DNA from: Isosphaeraceae bacterium
GTDB lineage: Bacteria; Planctomycetota; Planctomycetia; Isosphaerales; Isosphaeraceae
Reading direction: 5' to 3'
NCBI GenBank assembly: GCA_025356435.1
Contig: JANXSY010000238.1
Span: 1 to 54,510, forward strand
DNA: 54,510 bases
Made by a program: the position numbers and the translations under genes. Positions 1-8,616 of this stretch are shown one piece after another. Position 1 is the first letter of the stretch. Each line of letters begins with the position of its first letter. The notes beneath the pieces were generated by a model. The model searched no databases, was not told the origin of the DNA, and saw only the letters and a program-made list of their open reading frames with translations.

Positions 1-405
1 GCGCGAGACGTAGGTCGGATTGCTTTTGAGCAGACGCCGGTTCCGCTCGACGACCGTCATCGCCTGATAGCGTTGGGCTTCGGCCTTCCTCTGGGCACCA
101 ATGCTCGCGGCGGCGGTCTGAGCCTTCTTGACGATGAGTTCGGCCTTCTTGCTATGCAGTGTGCCGATCACGCCATCTTTCTGGACGGTCTTGCCGATCT
201 CGAGTTCCAGCTTGTCGATCACGCCCTCGGTCAGCGGCGAGACGTCGGATTTCTGGATGAACTCGAACGTGGCGTCGTCGATTACCAGGGTCTCGGGATT
301 TCGGACCGCGCCCGGCTGCTGGGCCTGGCTCGCGGAGATGAAAGAGGCCGACAAGGCAACTATCGCGCCGGAGGCCAGCGCGATCAATTTTCGAGCAAAG
401 GGCAT
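1..405 (-). CDS. HlyD/RND-type periplasmic adaptor, N-terminal part (cut by window edge)
   Basis: Only the first 135 codons are present; the frame runs off the left edge. The protein starts with a signal peptide (MPFARKLIALASGAIVALSA, then a SQAQQ cleavage region). It continues into a short beta-rich stretch ending in DKLELEIGKTVQKDGVIGTL, the half-motif of a biotinyl/lipoyl-like hairpin, followed by an Ala/Lys/Arg-rich helix (from about residue 90), as in membrane fusion proteins. Such adaptors link an inner-membrane pump to the outer membrane. The start at 405 follows a GGAGAGAGCC ribosome binding site. The gene lies 67 bases after the GAF-HlyD gene on the same strand, so the two are probably co-transcribed and may form one export apparatus. 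The pump itself is not in the window. Confidence 0.8.
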   Translation of the reverse strand, partial: MPFARKLIALASGAIVALSASFISASQAQQPGAVRNPETLVIDDATFEFIQKSDVSPLTEGVIDKLELEIGKTVQKDGVIGTLHSKKAELIVKKAQTAAASIGAQRKAEAQRYQAMTVVERNRRLLKSNPTYVSR

Positions 406-472
406 GGCTCTCTCCAGGGGTGACTTGGACTTCGTTCGATCCGATCAGGGGCGTTTGAAATGCGGACGCCGA

Positions 473-2539
473 TCAATTCAGGAACGGCCAGCGGAACAGG
501 ACGGTCTCGTAGAAGACGTGCAGGACGTCCCTGAACAGCACATAAGAGAGCCGGGCATCGCCGCAGTCGATCCGCGCTCGCACTTCAGAGCCGGGTCGGA
601 GCGACTTGTTCCGCTTGAGGAAGTCGTCGCGGACCTGGTCGGTGAACCCGACCGTCACCTTGACGACATGCTTTGACTCGACCGTCTCAGCCTTGCCGGC
701 GATCCTCCGGACATATCCCCGATACTTCTGCTTGGGGTCGGTCGCCGCCACGAAGTAGGCCGACAACGTCGAGCCGGCCGGCTTGGTCCCGGCCGCGACC
801 TCGGCGTCGAGTCGACTCTGTGCCGCGAGCACCGGCCCCATGTCGTCGTCGGGCACGTCGACTTCCATCACCCACTCGCCGTCGGTCGTCGCGATCTGGA
901 GGAGTTCTTGGCCGATCTCGACAGGACGCTGGAGCAGGTTCTTCTTGGGCTCCCAGGTCGTAATCATCCCCTTCTGGGGGGCTTTGACTTCGAGCATCGC
1001 TCGCTGCTGCCTGATGATGTCGAGCTGCTTGCGGGCGCTCTCAGCCCGGATGCCCGCCTCAGCCTCCTGGCCCTTGAGCGAGTAGTATTCGCCGTTGCGA
1101 GACTTGTTCGCCTTCTCGGCCTGGTCGTGCAGGTTGCTCGACTGAGCCCGGGCCGACGCCTCTTCGCCGATCAGCCGGCTGAAGTCTTTCTCCAGCTCGC
1201 GACTCTCGATCACGGCGACCGTGTCACCCTCGTTGACGATCTGGGCGTGGTCGACGGGAATCTTGATGATTGTGCCGGGCAACGGGGCATAAAGCGTCTG
1301 CCGCTTATCGGGCAGTAGCGACCCCCGGCCCTCGATCGTGAGCTTCCAGGGGACAAACGCCAGGACGCAGACCGTCCCCACCACGAGCACCAGCACGCCG
1401 ATGATCTTCGCCAGGGTGCGGCCCCGGAAGAATCGCCAGGGAGACCCGATCGCCTTCAGGAGCGGCAGGAACGTCTTGTCGTGCTCCGACGCATTCCAGA
1501 GGGCCGTTGAGGCGTGCCGCGAGACAACCTCGCAGCGGGCGTGCATGTCAGTCGGGGCAACCTCGTCGCCGATCTGCTCGGCCACGACGCAGCCAAACGC
1601 GACCTTCTCTTTGCCCGCTTCGATGTCAGGGCGATAGAGCAGAGTGACAACCACCACCTTCGAGCCCGACTCGTCGACGTAGGTCTCAAGCGCATCGCGG
1701 ATATCCGGCGCGAAGCCCTCGGTGTTGCCGGTGTAGACGAGGTCTTCGCCCGACCGGAGGACGACCTTGCAGAGCTTCGTCAGGTCGCGGATCAGGTTTG
1801 CCCGTTGTTCGACAACTTCCTGGCCGCTGACCGCCTCAACCATGGGCCGTCCGCCCACCTTGAGCGTCACGCTCAGGCGGTCGCAACCGACCAGTCGCTT
1901 GCCGTCGTTGGCGACAGCGAAGCTTGTATCCTTAAGATGAAGCGATGAGTGGATGTCGTGCGTGAAGGTTTCGAGCTGGTTCCAGAGCTTCTGCTGCGAC
2001 ATCACCTGCCGCATCTGCCGGTTCTTGAGATACGTCCCCGCGAGGTCGCAGAGGTCGCTGACGAACCGGAGCGTGCTCTTCTGAGTCGCCGCCTTGCGGG
2101 TCGGATCCATGAGGATCTCGACCAGGCCAACCACCTGCTTGTCGACCATCAGCGGCGCGATGATCAGGGCATAATTTGTGGGGTTGCCCGCGTTGGGCAG
2201 GCCCTCAACCGTTGCCTGCGGCGGGATGATCTGCGGCGAGGCCGCCTGCATCATGCAGCCGAGCAAGGCGTCGTGGGGCTGGGTACGGACCCGGCCGTCC
2301 ATCAGGCCCGAGATCCGGAACTCGAGCTGATACTGGAGCTTGAGACCGCCCCGACCGTCGAGCAGCCACAAGACACCGCCCGAAGCGGCGACCGCCGCGA
2401 CCGACCTGTTGAGGAATTCCACATAGAATTCGGGAGGCTGGATATCCGTCTCGGCCAGTTCGGCGATCTCGCCCACCAGCGTGCGGATCTGGTTCTTCGT
2501 CTGCTCGAGCAGACCGGGATCGATCGTTTCTTCCGGCAT
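473..2539 (-). CDS. GAF-domain membrane fusion protein (HlyD family)
   Basis: A 688-residue protein with an unusual order. The N-terminal ~350 residues contain one clear and one probable GAF-like domain (GVLWLLDGRGG region, then DTSFAVANDGKRLVGCDRLS). A single membrane helix follows near residues 379-399 (IIGVLVLVVGTVCVLAFV). After it comes a HlyD-type adaptor with the lipoyl-like segment APLPGTIIKIPVDHAQIVNE, a helical hairpin, and a beta-barrel that ends close to the C-terminus. The topology implies a cytoplasmic GAF sensor and a periplasmic adaptor arm. The start at 2539 (MPEETIDPG) was chosen because the residues upstream look non-conserved; the frame is open to an earlier start at 2638. 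It is the first gene of a minus-strand unit with the adaptor at 1-405. Its substrate cannot be read from sequence. Confidence 0.85.
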   Translation of the reverse strand: MPEETIDPGLLEQTKNQIRTLVGEIAELAETDIQPPEFYVEFLNRSVAAVAASGGVLWLLDGRGGLKLQYQLEFRISGLMDGRVRTQPHDALLGCMMQAASPQIIPPQATVEGLPNAGNPTNYALIIAPLMVDKQVVGLVEILMDPTRKAATQKSTLRFVSDLCDLAGTYLKNRQMRQVMSQQKLWNQLETFTHDIHSSLHLKDTSFAVANDGKRLVGCDRLSVTLKVGGRPMVEAVSGQEVVEQRANLIRDLTKLCKVVLRSGEDLVYTGNTEGFAPDIRDALETYVDESGSKVVVVTLLYRPDIEAGKEKVAFGCVVAEQIGDEVAPTDMHARCEVVSRHASTALWNASEHDKTFLPLLKAIGSPWRFFRGRTLAKIIGVLVLVVGTVCVLAFVPWKLTIEGRGSLLPDKRQTLYAPLPGTIIKIPVDHAQIVNEGDTVAVIESRELEKDFSRLIGEEASARAQSSNLHDQAEKANKSRNGEYYSLKGQEAEAGIRAESARKQLDIIRQQRAMLEVKAPQKGMITTWEPKKNLLQRPVEIGQELLQIATTDGEWVMEVDVPDDDMGPVLAAQSRLDAEVAAGTKPAGSTLSAYFVAATDPKQKYRGYVRRIAGKAETVESKHVVKVTVGFTDQVRDDFLKRNKSLRPGSEVRARIDCGDARLSYVLFRDVLHVFYETVLFRWPFLN

Positions 2540-2716
2540 GGTGGTCCCGTGGGTAGAGAGCCCGAGGTCGGTTTCCCTTAACCTCAATCCGCGGCGCGCG
2601 CCATTTCGTCGGTCGCTATCAACAATGGGACCGCCCACGACCCGACTTTCCTTGCATTTTTTTCCAGGGAGACGCTTCCGCCCGGCACTGACCCGTCAAG
2701 CTCGTCTCCTGTTTCG

Positions 2717-2725
2717 TGGTACAAT
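2717..2725 (+). promoter_or_regulatory. candidate extended -10 promoter element
   Basis: TGGTACAAT fits an extended -10 (TGnTANAAT-like) 56 bases before the GTG start of the SDR gene at 2782. No good -35 hexamer is visible at 16-18 bases upstream. This is a sequence match only. Confidence 0.35.
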
Positions 2726-2781
2726 CCCCTAAATCGCGAACCCATTTTACCCAGACATCCCAGATCCAAGGATAATCCCCG

Positions 2782-3843
2782 GTGCCGAGTCCCCAACCGA
2801 TCCATCTTGTCACGGGCGGCACGGGCTTGCTGGGTAGCCATATCGCCGAGCGACTCGTCGCAAGAGGGTCTCGCGTCCGCGTGCTTGTCAGATCGTCGAG
2901 CGAGACGTCGTTCCTGCGGTCGCTCGGTGTCGAGTTGACTGTCGGCAATCTCGCCGACCTCGACTCATGCCGCGCCGCCATGAACGGGGTTGAGGTCGTC
3001 TACCACTCGGCCGCGAAGGTCGGCGATTGGGGGACTTGGGACGAATTCCAGACCGGGTGCCTCGACGCCACCGCCAACCTCGCGCGGGCCGCCGTCGAGG
3101 CCAACGTCGAACGCTTCGTCCATATCAGTTCGACGAGCGCCTATGGCCACCCGAAAGAGGGCGGGTTGCCGGTCGACGAGACGGCCCCCCTCGGCCAGAA
3201 CCTCTGGCCAATCTGGGACGACTACACAATCAGCAAAGTCGAGTGCGAACGACTCCTCTGGCGCGCGGTCGAGATCGACGGATTGCGGCTGAGCGTGATC
3301 CGGCCAAGCTGGCTCTACGGCGAGCGCGACCGGACCACCGTTGCCCGGCTCGTGACGCGGCTCAAAGCCGGAAAGATGCCGCTCATCGGCCGAGGGGATA
3401 ATCCCCTGAGCGCGATCTACGCGGGCAATGTCGCCGACGCCTCGCTCCTGGCCGCCGACGACCCGAACTCAGTCGGAGAAGCCTATAACGTCACCTCGAT
3501 GGGTTCGATCACCCAGCGCGAGTGGCTGGACCTCTTCGCCGACGCCTGCGACGCCCCCCGACCGAAGCGCCACGCCCCCTATCGCGTGGTCTTCGCCGTG
3601 TCGCTGGCGCTGGAGGCCCTCGCGCGAGCGAGACGGCAGAAGAAGCCTCCACTCATCACCCGATATGCAACCTGGCTCATGGGCCGAAATCTCTCCTATA
3701 GCACCGCGAAGGCCGAGACCAAGCTCGGTTGGAAACCAGCCCTGGACTATCCGGAGAGCATCGAACGGTCGGTCCGCTGGTATCTCGCCGAGGCGCGAGG
3801 CGAATCGACCGCCAAGGAAGGAATAACCCGCAAACTCACCTGA
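2782..3843 (+). CDS. extended SDR, NAD-dependent epimerase/dehydratase (3-beta-HSD-like)
   Basis: A 353-residue extended short-chain dehydrogenase/reductase. The NAD(P)-binding Rossmann motif TGGTGLLG is at residues 11-18, the SSTSAYG segment carries the catalytic Ser/Thr region, and the YxxxK pair is Y148/K152 (YTISK). These enzymes oxidise, reduce or epimerise sugars, sterols or dihydroflavonol-type alcohols; the SRPSWLYG-like stretch and the C-terminal helix resemble the 3-beta-hydroxysteroid dehydrogenase/isomerase-like branch, but the substrate is unknown. The start is a GTG at 2782 with an extended -10 box about 55 bases upstream. The metalloprotease gene follows on the same strand after 140 bases. 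Confidence 0.88.
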   Translation: MPSPQPIHLVTGGTGLLGSHIAERLVARGSRVRVLVRSSSETSFLRSLGVELTVGNLADLDSCRAAMNGVEVVYHSAAKVGDWGTWDEFQTGCLDATANLARAAVEANVERFVHISSTSAYGHPKEGGLPVDETAPLGQNLWPIWDDYTISKVECERLLWRAVEIDGLRLSVIRPSWLYGERDRTTVARLVTRLKAGKMPLIGRGDNPLSAIYAGNVADASLLAADDPNSVGEAYNVTSMGSITQREWLDLFADACDAPRPKRHAPYRVVFAVSLALEALARARRQKKPPLITRYATWLMGRNLSYSTAKAETKLGWKPALDYPESIERSVRWYLAEARGESTAKEGITRKLT

Positions 3844-3983
3844 TCCCGGCAAAATCAGATAACTTTGCCCCTTGCCGAGATCCTGTTCAACCGCCACCAT
3901 TAAGAAGATCCGGTGAGTCGGACTCGATGGCGAGCCGCCCGATCCCAACACCCGCCCTGATGGACATCCTGGAGTCAAGCCCT

Positions 3984-6875
3984 ATGATCGATCCCTTCAA
4001 GTCGGGACGAAACCTCTCGCTGGCCTTCGTCCTGACCGTCGTCGCAACGACGCTCGCCCCCGCCCAGGACAAGCCTCTCTCCGCCAACCCCTCTCCGAAG
4101 CCGACCGCCCCTACGGATCTCGATCTCGCCGACCTGCTCCACGCCCGGGCGATGAGCATGGGCGGCGGCGGGCCTTCCGGCTCGAATGACCCGAAGAAAT
4201 ACCGCGACTTCGCCGAGCTGACCCAGGGTGCCCAGAGGCATGACGGCCTCTTCACCCTCTATCAGAAGGACGAGCACCTCTTCGCCGAGATCAAGCCTTT
4301 CCAGTTCGATCAGCCGGTCTATGCGACGGCGATGATCGCTCGCGGCCTCGCCCGCGCTGGGGAGCCTCTGACCGACGCGAACGACCCGATGCTGCTTGTC
4401 TTCCACCGGGCCGGCGACAAGGTGCAGGTGATCGCCCGCAACTACTTCTTCAAGGCCCCGATCGGCTCGCCGGTCGAGAAGGCCGTGAAGCAGAACTACA
4501 CCGACTCGATCTTGATGGCCTTGCCGATCGTCAGCCTCAACCCTGGCGGCGGCATGAGCGTCTTGATTGACCTCTCGGACATCTACTTTACTGACTTTGC
4601 CAAGGTCGGCCTCGGCTTCCTCGACCGGAACCGGACGAACTGGTTCAAGATCAAGGCGTTCCCGAACAACCTTGAACTCGAAGTCCAGGCAACTTTCGCG
4701 GGCGGACGCGCATCGACGGCCGACGGCGTCTCCGATGGCCGTGGCGTCACGGTCGTGATCCATTACAGCCTGCTTCGCCTGCCCGACCCAATGTATCGCA
4801 CGCGAGTGGCCGACGACCGGATCGGTCACTTCCTCTGCGCCTTGAAAGACTTTGGCTCGACCGACCCCGACACCAACTTCGTCCGCTACATCAACCGCTG
4901 GCGGCTCGAAAAGGCCGACCCCCGCGCCAAGCTTTCGCCTCCCAAGAGGCAGATCGTCTGGTGGGTCGAAGATACCGTTCCGATCGAATATCGGCCGTAT
5001 GTCGAGGCTGGCATCCTTGAATGGAACAAGGCCTTCGAGAAGATCGGTATCCGCAACGCCCTGGCCGTGCGTTGGCAGTCCGAGCGCGACGAGTTTGATC
5101 CCGAGGATGTGAACTATTGCACGATCCGCTGGATCACGACCAACCGCACCTATGCCATGAGCTGCTTCCGGGCCAACCCGCTCACCGGCGAGATCCTCGA
5201 CGGAGACGTTATCTTTGATGCGTCATGGGTGAAAGCGTGGAAGAAAGATTATGCCTTCCTCACCGGTGCGTCGCCCGCGACGAAGGACGGGATGGCCATC
5301 GACTCGCCCCCGCTCGCCGTCGGGGAGATCGTCAGCCCGATCCTCGCCGACAAGATGGGCTACGGACAGTTCCTCAGCACCCGCCAGCGCGGGCAGGGCA
5401 ACACCGGCCTCGAAGTCGTCCCGGCCGAGTGGGGCCAACTCCAGATCCAGCTTCAGAAGCGACTCGCGGCGAATAGCCAGTACGCCTGCCAGCTCACGAC
5501 GGGCATGCAGGCCGAATTGAGCCTCGCCTCGGTCGCGTTCGCCGAAGGCCCCGGCCTCGCGGGAGAGCCGAAACTGCCCGAGGAGTTCATCGGCCAGCTC
5601 ATCAAACAGGTGGTGATGCACGAGGTCGGACACTCGCTCGGCCTCCGGCACAACTTCAAGGCGAGCGCCATGCTCACGGCCGACCAACTCAACGACACCG
5701 CGATCACGCACGTCAAAGGCCAGGCCGGCAGCGTGATGGACTACAACCCGGTCAACCTCGCCCCCACAGGCCAGAAGCAGGGCGATTACGTCACGCAGAC
5801 CCTCGGCCCCTACGATTACTGGGCCATCGAATACGCCTACAAAGAGGTCATGGGCGACGAGGCCGGCGAGTTGAAGCGAATCGCCGCGCGGTCGGTCGAG
5901 CCCGACTTGATCTACGGCGAAGACCTCGATAAGAATATGAACAACGACCCGCTCGTAAATGTCTACGACCTGGGCTCGGATAACTGCCGGTTCGCCAAGG
6001 ATCGGCTCGTCTTGGTCGACGGCCTTATCAAAGACATCGACGCCAAGGTTGTCAAGGATGGCGAGTCGTGGTCGCGTGCCCGAGTCGCCTTCACCTCGCT
6101 CTTGTATCAGTACGGCAACGCCTCAACCCTGATCTCGGCCTATGTCGGCGGCCAGTCGGTTTCCCGAGACCATAAGGGCGATAAGGGGTCACGCGACCCG
6201 ATCGTCCCAATCGCCGGTGCCAAACAGCGTGAGGCGCTCGCGACGCTGGTCGAGTTCGTCCTGAGCGACAAGTCGTTCAAGTTCTCCCCCGCCCTGCTTC
6301 GTCGCCAGGCGAGCGAGAAGTGGCTCCACTGGGGGACTCGCCCCGATGAAGTCGACATCTCGATCCACGACCGCATCCTCGCGATCCAGAAGATCGCCCT
6401 GTCCCACTGCCTGAGTGGCGGCACCTTGACCCGCATCCAGGATCAAGAACTTCAGACCGATCCGGGCTCGAACCCGCTCAAGATCAACGAGGTCTTCCGC
6501 ACCCTCAGCGACGGAATCTTCACCGAGTTGAAGCCCGCCGACCCGAAGGCCAAGGCCGTCCCGCTCGCGGTCTCGACGGTTCGCCGGAACCTGCAACGCG
6601 AATATCTCTCGCGTCTGTCAGGGATCGTCCTCGGCAACAGAGGCCCGTCGCTCGGCGGAGGATTTACCTATGTCGTCTTCGGCGGCAACGGAGACCTGCC
6701 CGCCGACGCCCGTGCCCTGGCCCGGCTGCATCTCAAGGAGATTCAGGCCAAGATCGCCAAGTCGCTCACAACGGCCGAGGTGGCGATCGACGACACCACG
6801 CGGGCCCACCTTGAAGAGTGTCAGCAGCGGATCGGCAAAGTCTTGAACGCCGGCCTTGACGTCAACGAACCCTGA
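3984..6875 (+). CDS. secreted zinc-dependent metalloprotease (DUF5117/DUF4953 type)
   Basis: A 963-residue protein with a signal peptide (residues 1 to about 25, ending TTLAPAQ). The N-terminal half matches the DUF5118/DUF5117 pattern (DFAELTQGAQRHDGLFTLYQ, then a beta-rich region). The catalytic part has the metzincin-like zinc motif HEVGHSLGLRH (first His at residue 546), followed by SVMDYNPVNLAP, a Met-turn-like segment. The C-terminal ~250 residues are helical. It is probably a periplasmic or surface peptidase. The start at 3984 is preceded by GGAG nine bases away; the frame is open further upstream, but the signal peptide fixes this start. It ends just before a strong hairpin at 6895-6942. 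Confidence 0.88.
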   Translation: MIDPFKSGRNLSLAFVLTVVATTLAPAQDKPLSANPSPKPTAPTDLDLADLLHARAMSMGGGGPSGSNDPKKYRDFAELTQGAQRHDGLFTLYQKDEHLFAEIKPFQFDQPVYATAMIARGLARAGEPLTDANDPMLLVFHRAGDKVQVIARNYFFKAPIGSPVEKAVKQNYTDSILMALPIVSLNPGGGMSVLIDLSDIYFTDFAKVGLGFLDRNRTNWFKIKAFPNNLELEVQATFAGGRASTADGVSDGRGVTVVIHYSLLRLPDPMYRTRVADDRIGHFLCALKDFGSTDPDTNFVRYINRWRLEKADPRAKLSPPKRQIVWWVEDTVPIEYRPYVEAGILEWNKAFEKIGIRNALAVRWQSERDEFDPEDVNYCTIRWITTNRTYAMSCFRANPLTGEILDGDVIFDASWVKAWKKDYAFLTGASPATKDGMAIDSPPLAVGEIVSPILADKMGYGQFLSTRQRGQGNTGLEVVPAEWGQLQIQLQKRLAANSQYACQLTTGMQAELSLASVAFAEGPGLAGEPKLPEEFIGQLIKQVVMHEVGHSLGLRHNFKASAMLTADQLNDTAITHVKGQAGSVMDYNPVNLAPTGQKQGDYVTQTLGPYDYWAIEYAYKEVMGDEAGELKRIAARSVEPDLIYGEDLDKNMNNDPLVNVYDLGSDNCRFAKDRLVLVDGLIKDIDAKVVKDGESWSRARVAFTSLLYQYGNASTLISAYVGGQSVSRDHKGDKGSRDPIVPIAGAKQREALATLVEFVLSDKSFKFSPALLRRQASEKWLHWGTRPDEVDISIHDRILAIQKIALSHCLSGGTLTRIQDQELQTDPGSNPLKINEVFRTLSDGIFTELKPADPKAKAVPLAVSTVRRNLQREYLSRLSGIVLGNRGPSLGGGFTYVVFGGNGDLPADARALARLHLKEIQAKIAKSLTTAEVAIDDTTRAHLEECQQRIGKVLNAGLDVNEP

Positions 6876-6894
6876 TCCCTTGATTTCTGAACCC

Positions 6895-6942
6895 GAAACA
6901 CGCCGCGGTTCGAGGCTCGACCTCGCAACCTCGGCGTGTTTC
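6895..6942. terminator. bidirectional hairpin between convergent genes
   Basis: A perfect 11-bp stem (GAAACACGCCG at 6895-6905 with its complement at 6932-6942). The loop holds a second nested stem (CGAGG/CCTCG flanked by GGTT/AACC). It lies exactly between the metalloprotease stop (6875) and the stop of the minus-strand gene (6950). The outer stem gives a run of T on the plus strand (GTTTC) and A on the other side, so it could serve both directions. Confidence 0.7.
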
Positions 6943-6949
6943 GCTGCCC

Positions 6950-8440
6950 CTAGTCTTGTGACGCACGATCGAGACTCACGGTCGTCAGTTCGACGAAGAA
7001 CGGATGGCTCGGGACGGCGTGTTGCGCGTCGGATAGCTGCCATGCCAGGGCGAGCGATGATTGGCCGAGGTCAGCGTTGCCAACGGCCCGCCAGAACGCG
7101 GCCATCCAGAGCAGCATCCTCTGATAGAGGTCGATCCGGGATGCGAATCGATGCTCGAAGAGGTAGCGATAGGCCCCCGCGTCACGCTTGGGGTCGGGCT
7201 CAAGCCCCGCCTCGCGGAGCGAAATCTCGCGGGCGAGGTCCGACGTCAGGTCCGACGTATCGGCCCAATCCGGGCAGGCTTCGAGGACGGCCCGAGATCG
7301 ATCTCTCATCTCTTCAAACGGCAGCGACGACGGGTCCCAGTCCCCGAACAGTCCCTCTCCCGCATGAGCGCGGAATCCCGGTCCCGCCGTGCGCTCGATC
7401 CAGTAGCGAAGCGCGGGGGTGACTCCCGGTCCGCAGAGCGAGAGGTTGCCCGCGAGCAGACCGGCGGCGAGGTCGTGGGCGTCTTCGGTAACTTCGCAGC
7501 GCGACTGCTCGTTCAGGGCCTCGAACGCCTCATTGAGACCGAGATCGCCGATGCCGTCTTGCCCGACGACGTCGATGATCCCCCGCAGGACGTGGCAGAG
7601 GAACGCCGCCCCCGCCCAGCGATCCCCTTCGCGGGCCGCCAGGACGATCGTGGAGCGTCCTTCGCCGTCGACGGCCGTCACCAGGCTCCTCACGAGCTTC
7701 GGCGCAGCCTCGCGAGTCGAGACAATCGCCGTCCCAGACACGTCTTCGAGCTTCTCGGCGGCCCGCTCGACGACGCCGGGGTCGGGATGCGACCGCGCGA
7801 TCGACTGCCAGGCGTTGCGGACGGCGGGGTCGTCAATCGAGCGATCTTCGAGTGCGTCGAGTGCGGCCCATCGAGTCGAAGGGTCGTGGGCGAAGCTCAA
7901 GAGCCGGAGGAACTCGACGAGGCCCGGCCCGCCCGGCAACTCGGCCAGCCCGGCGATGATCTCGGCTCGGACCTCGGGCTCAACCCCTCCCAACCCCTGT
8001 AGTGCAAGCCAGGGGCCGTCGGCCTCTTCTTCGAGTTGCGCCGCGAGCACGTCGAGCGAGGCGTCGCCATCGATCGCCTCGTTGAGGTCGTCCCACCGTT
8101 CGAGGAGCGACGGCTCGGCCTCGATCATCCCGGCGGCGTCCAGCAGCGAGAGCGCCTCCCACGCACGTTCGGCGGGCAGGTTGGTCTGCGCAGCGACGGC
8201 CGTGGCCATCTCGCGATAGAGGGTCTCATCGCCATAGGCTTCAACCAGCCGGAAGATCGTCTCGGCGTCGTCCCCCGAGAGCTGGCCAAGCCGCTCGCGG
8301 ACCGCCGCGACCAGCCGATCGGCGGGGAACCGCTCGACCAGACCCGCCAGCAAGCGATCCCGGTCGTCGGGCGTCAGACTTCGATCGTCGCGGAGACGGT
8401 CGAGGGTCATCGTTGGTGATTCGTCTAACGGTCCTGTCAT
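6950..8440 (-). CDS. hypothetical protein, helical, HEAT-repeat-like N-terminal half
   Basis: A 496-residue protein I do not recognise as a named family. It is acidic and strongly helical with no signal peptide or membrane segment. Residues ~20-250 consist of successive Leu/Ala-rich helix pairs resembling HEAT or ARM repeats (AEIIAGLAELPGGPGLVEFL, then STRWAALDALEDRS). The C-terminal half contains a Trp-rich helical stretch (RMLLWMAAFWRAVGNADLGQ). The start at 8440 has AGGGAG eight bases upstream; a later ATG at 8410 lacks a site. It is convergent with the metalloprotease. A role as a scaffold or binding protein would be a guess. Confidence 0.7.
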   Translation of the reverse strand: MTGPLDESPTMTLDRLRDDRSLTPDDRDRLLAGLVERFPADRLVAAVRERLGQLSGDDAETIFRLVEAYGDETLYREMATAVAAQTNLPAERAWEALSLLDAAGMIEAEPSLLERWDDLNEAIDGDASLDVLAAQLEEEADGPWLALQGLGGVEPEVRAEIIAGLAELPGGPGLVEFLRLLSFAHDPSTRWAALDALEDRSIDDPAVRNAWQSIARSHPDPGVVERAAEKLEDVSGTAIVSTREAAPKLVRSLVTAVDGEGRSTIVLAAREGDRWAGAAFLCHVLRGIIDVVGQDGIGDLGLNEAFEALNEQSRCEVTEDAHDLAAGLLAGNLSLCGPGVTPALRYWIERTAGPGFRAHAGEGLFGDWDPSSLPFEEMRDRSRAVLEACPDWADTSDLTSDLAREISLREAGLEPDPKRDAGAYRYLFEHRFASRIDLYQRMLLWMAAFWRAVGNADLGQSSLALAWQLSDAQHAVPSHPFFVELTTVSLDRASQD

Positions 8441-8573
8441 GGGCGATCTCCCTGCCCCTTCCATCGTCCTAGTACCCCCGCCTCGTCCAACCTACCTGCC
8501 GTGAGAATCAGTTCCGACTCTCGAAATCTGGCCCGGTTTGATCCCAGACCACCAATCGGTGCGACGCGGACGT

Positions 8574-8600
8574 ATCCCGATCAGACCTTTCGCTCGGGAT
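8574..8600 (-). terminator. weak hairpin after helicase gene
   Basis: Seven-base perfect stem (ATCCCGA at 8574-8580, TCGGGAT at 8594-8600, 13-base loop), 17 bases past the helicase stop. No U-tract follows. It sits in the 176-base gap 8441-8616, which otherwise shows no gene. Confidence 0.35.
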
Positions 8601-8616
8601 CGACCGTTCTCGTCCT

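Noticed and set aside
6905..6931. GGTTCGAGG resembling a tRNA T-arm.
   Set aside because: No cloverleaf can be built around it; it is the loop of the terminator hairpin.
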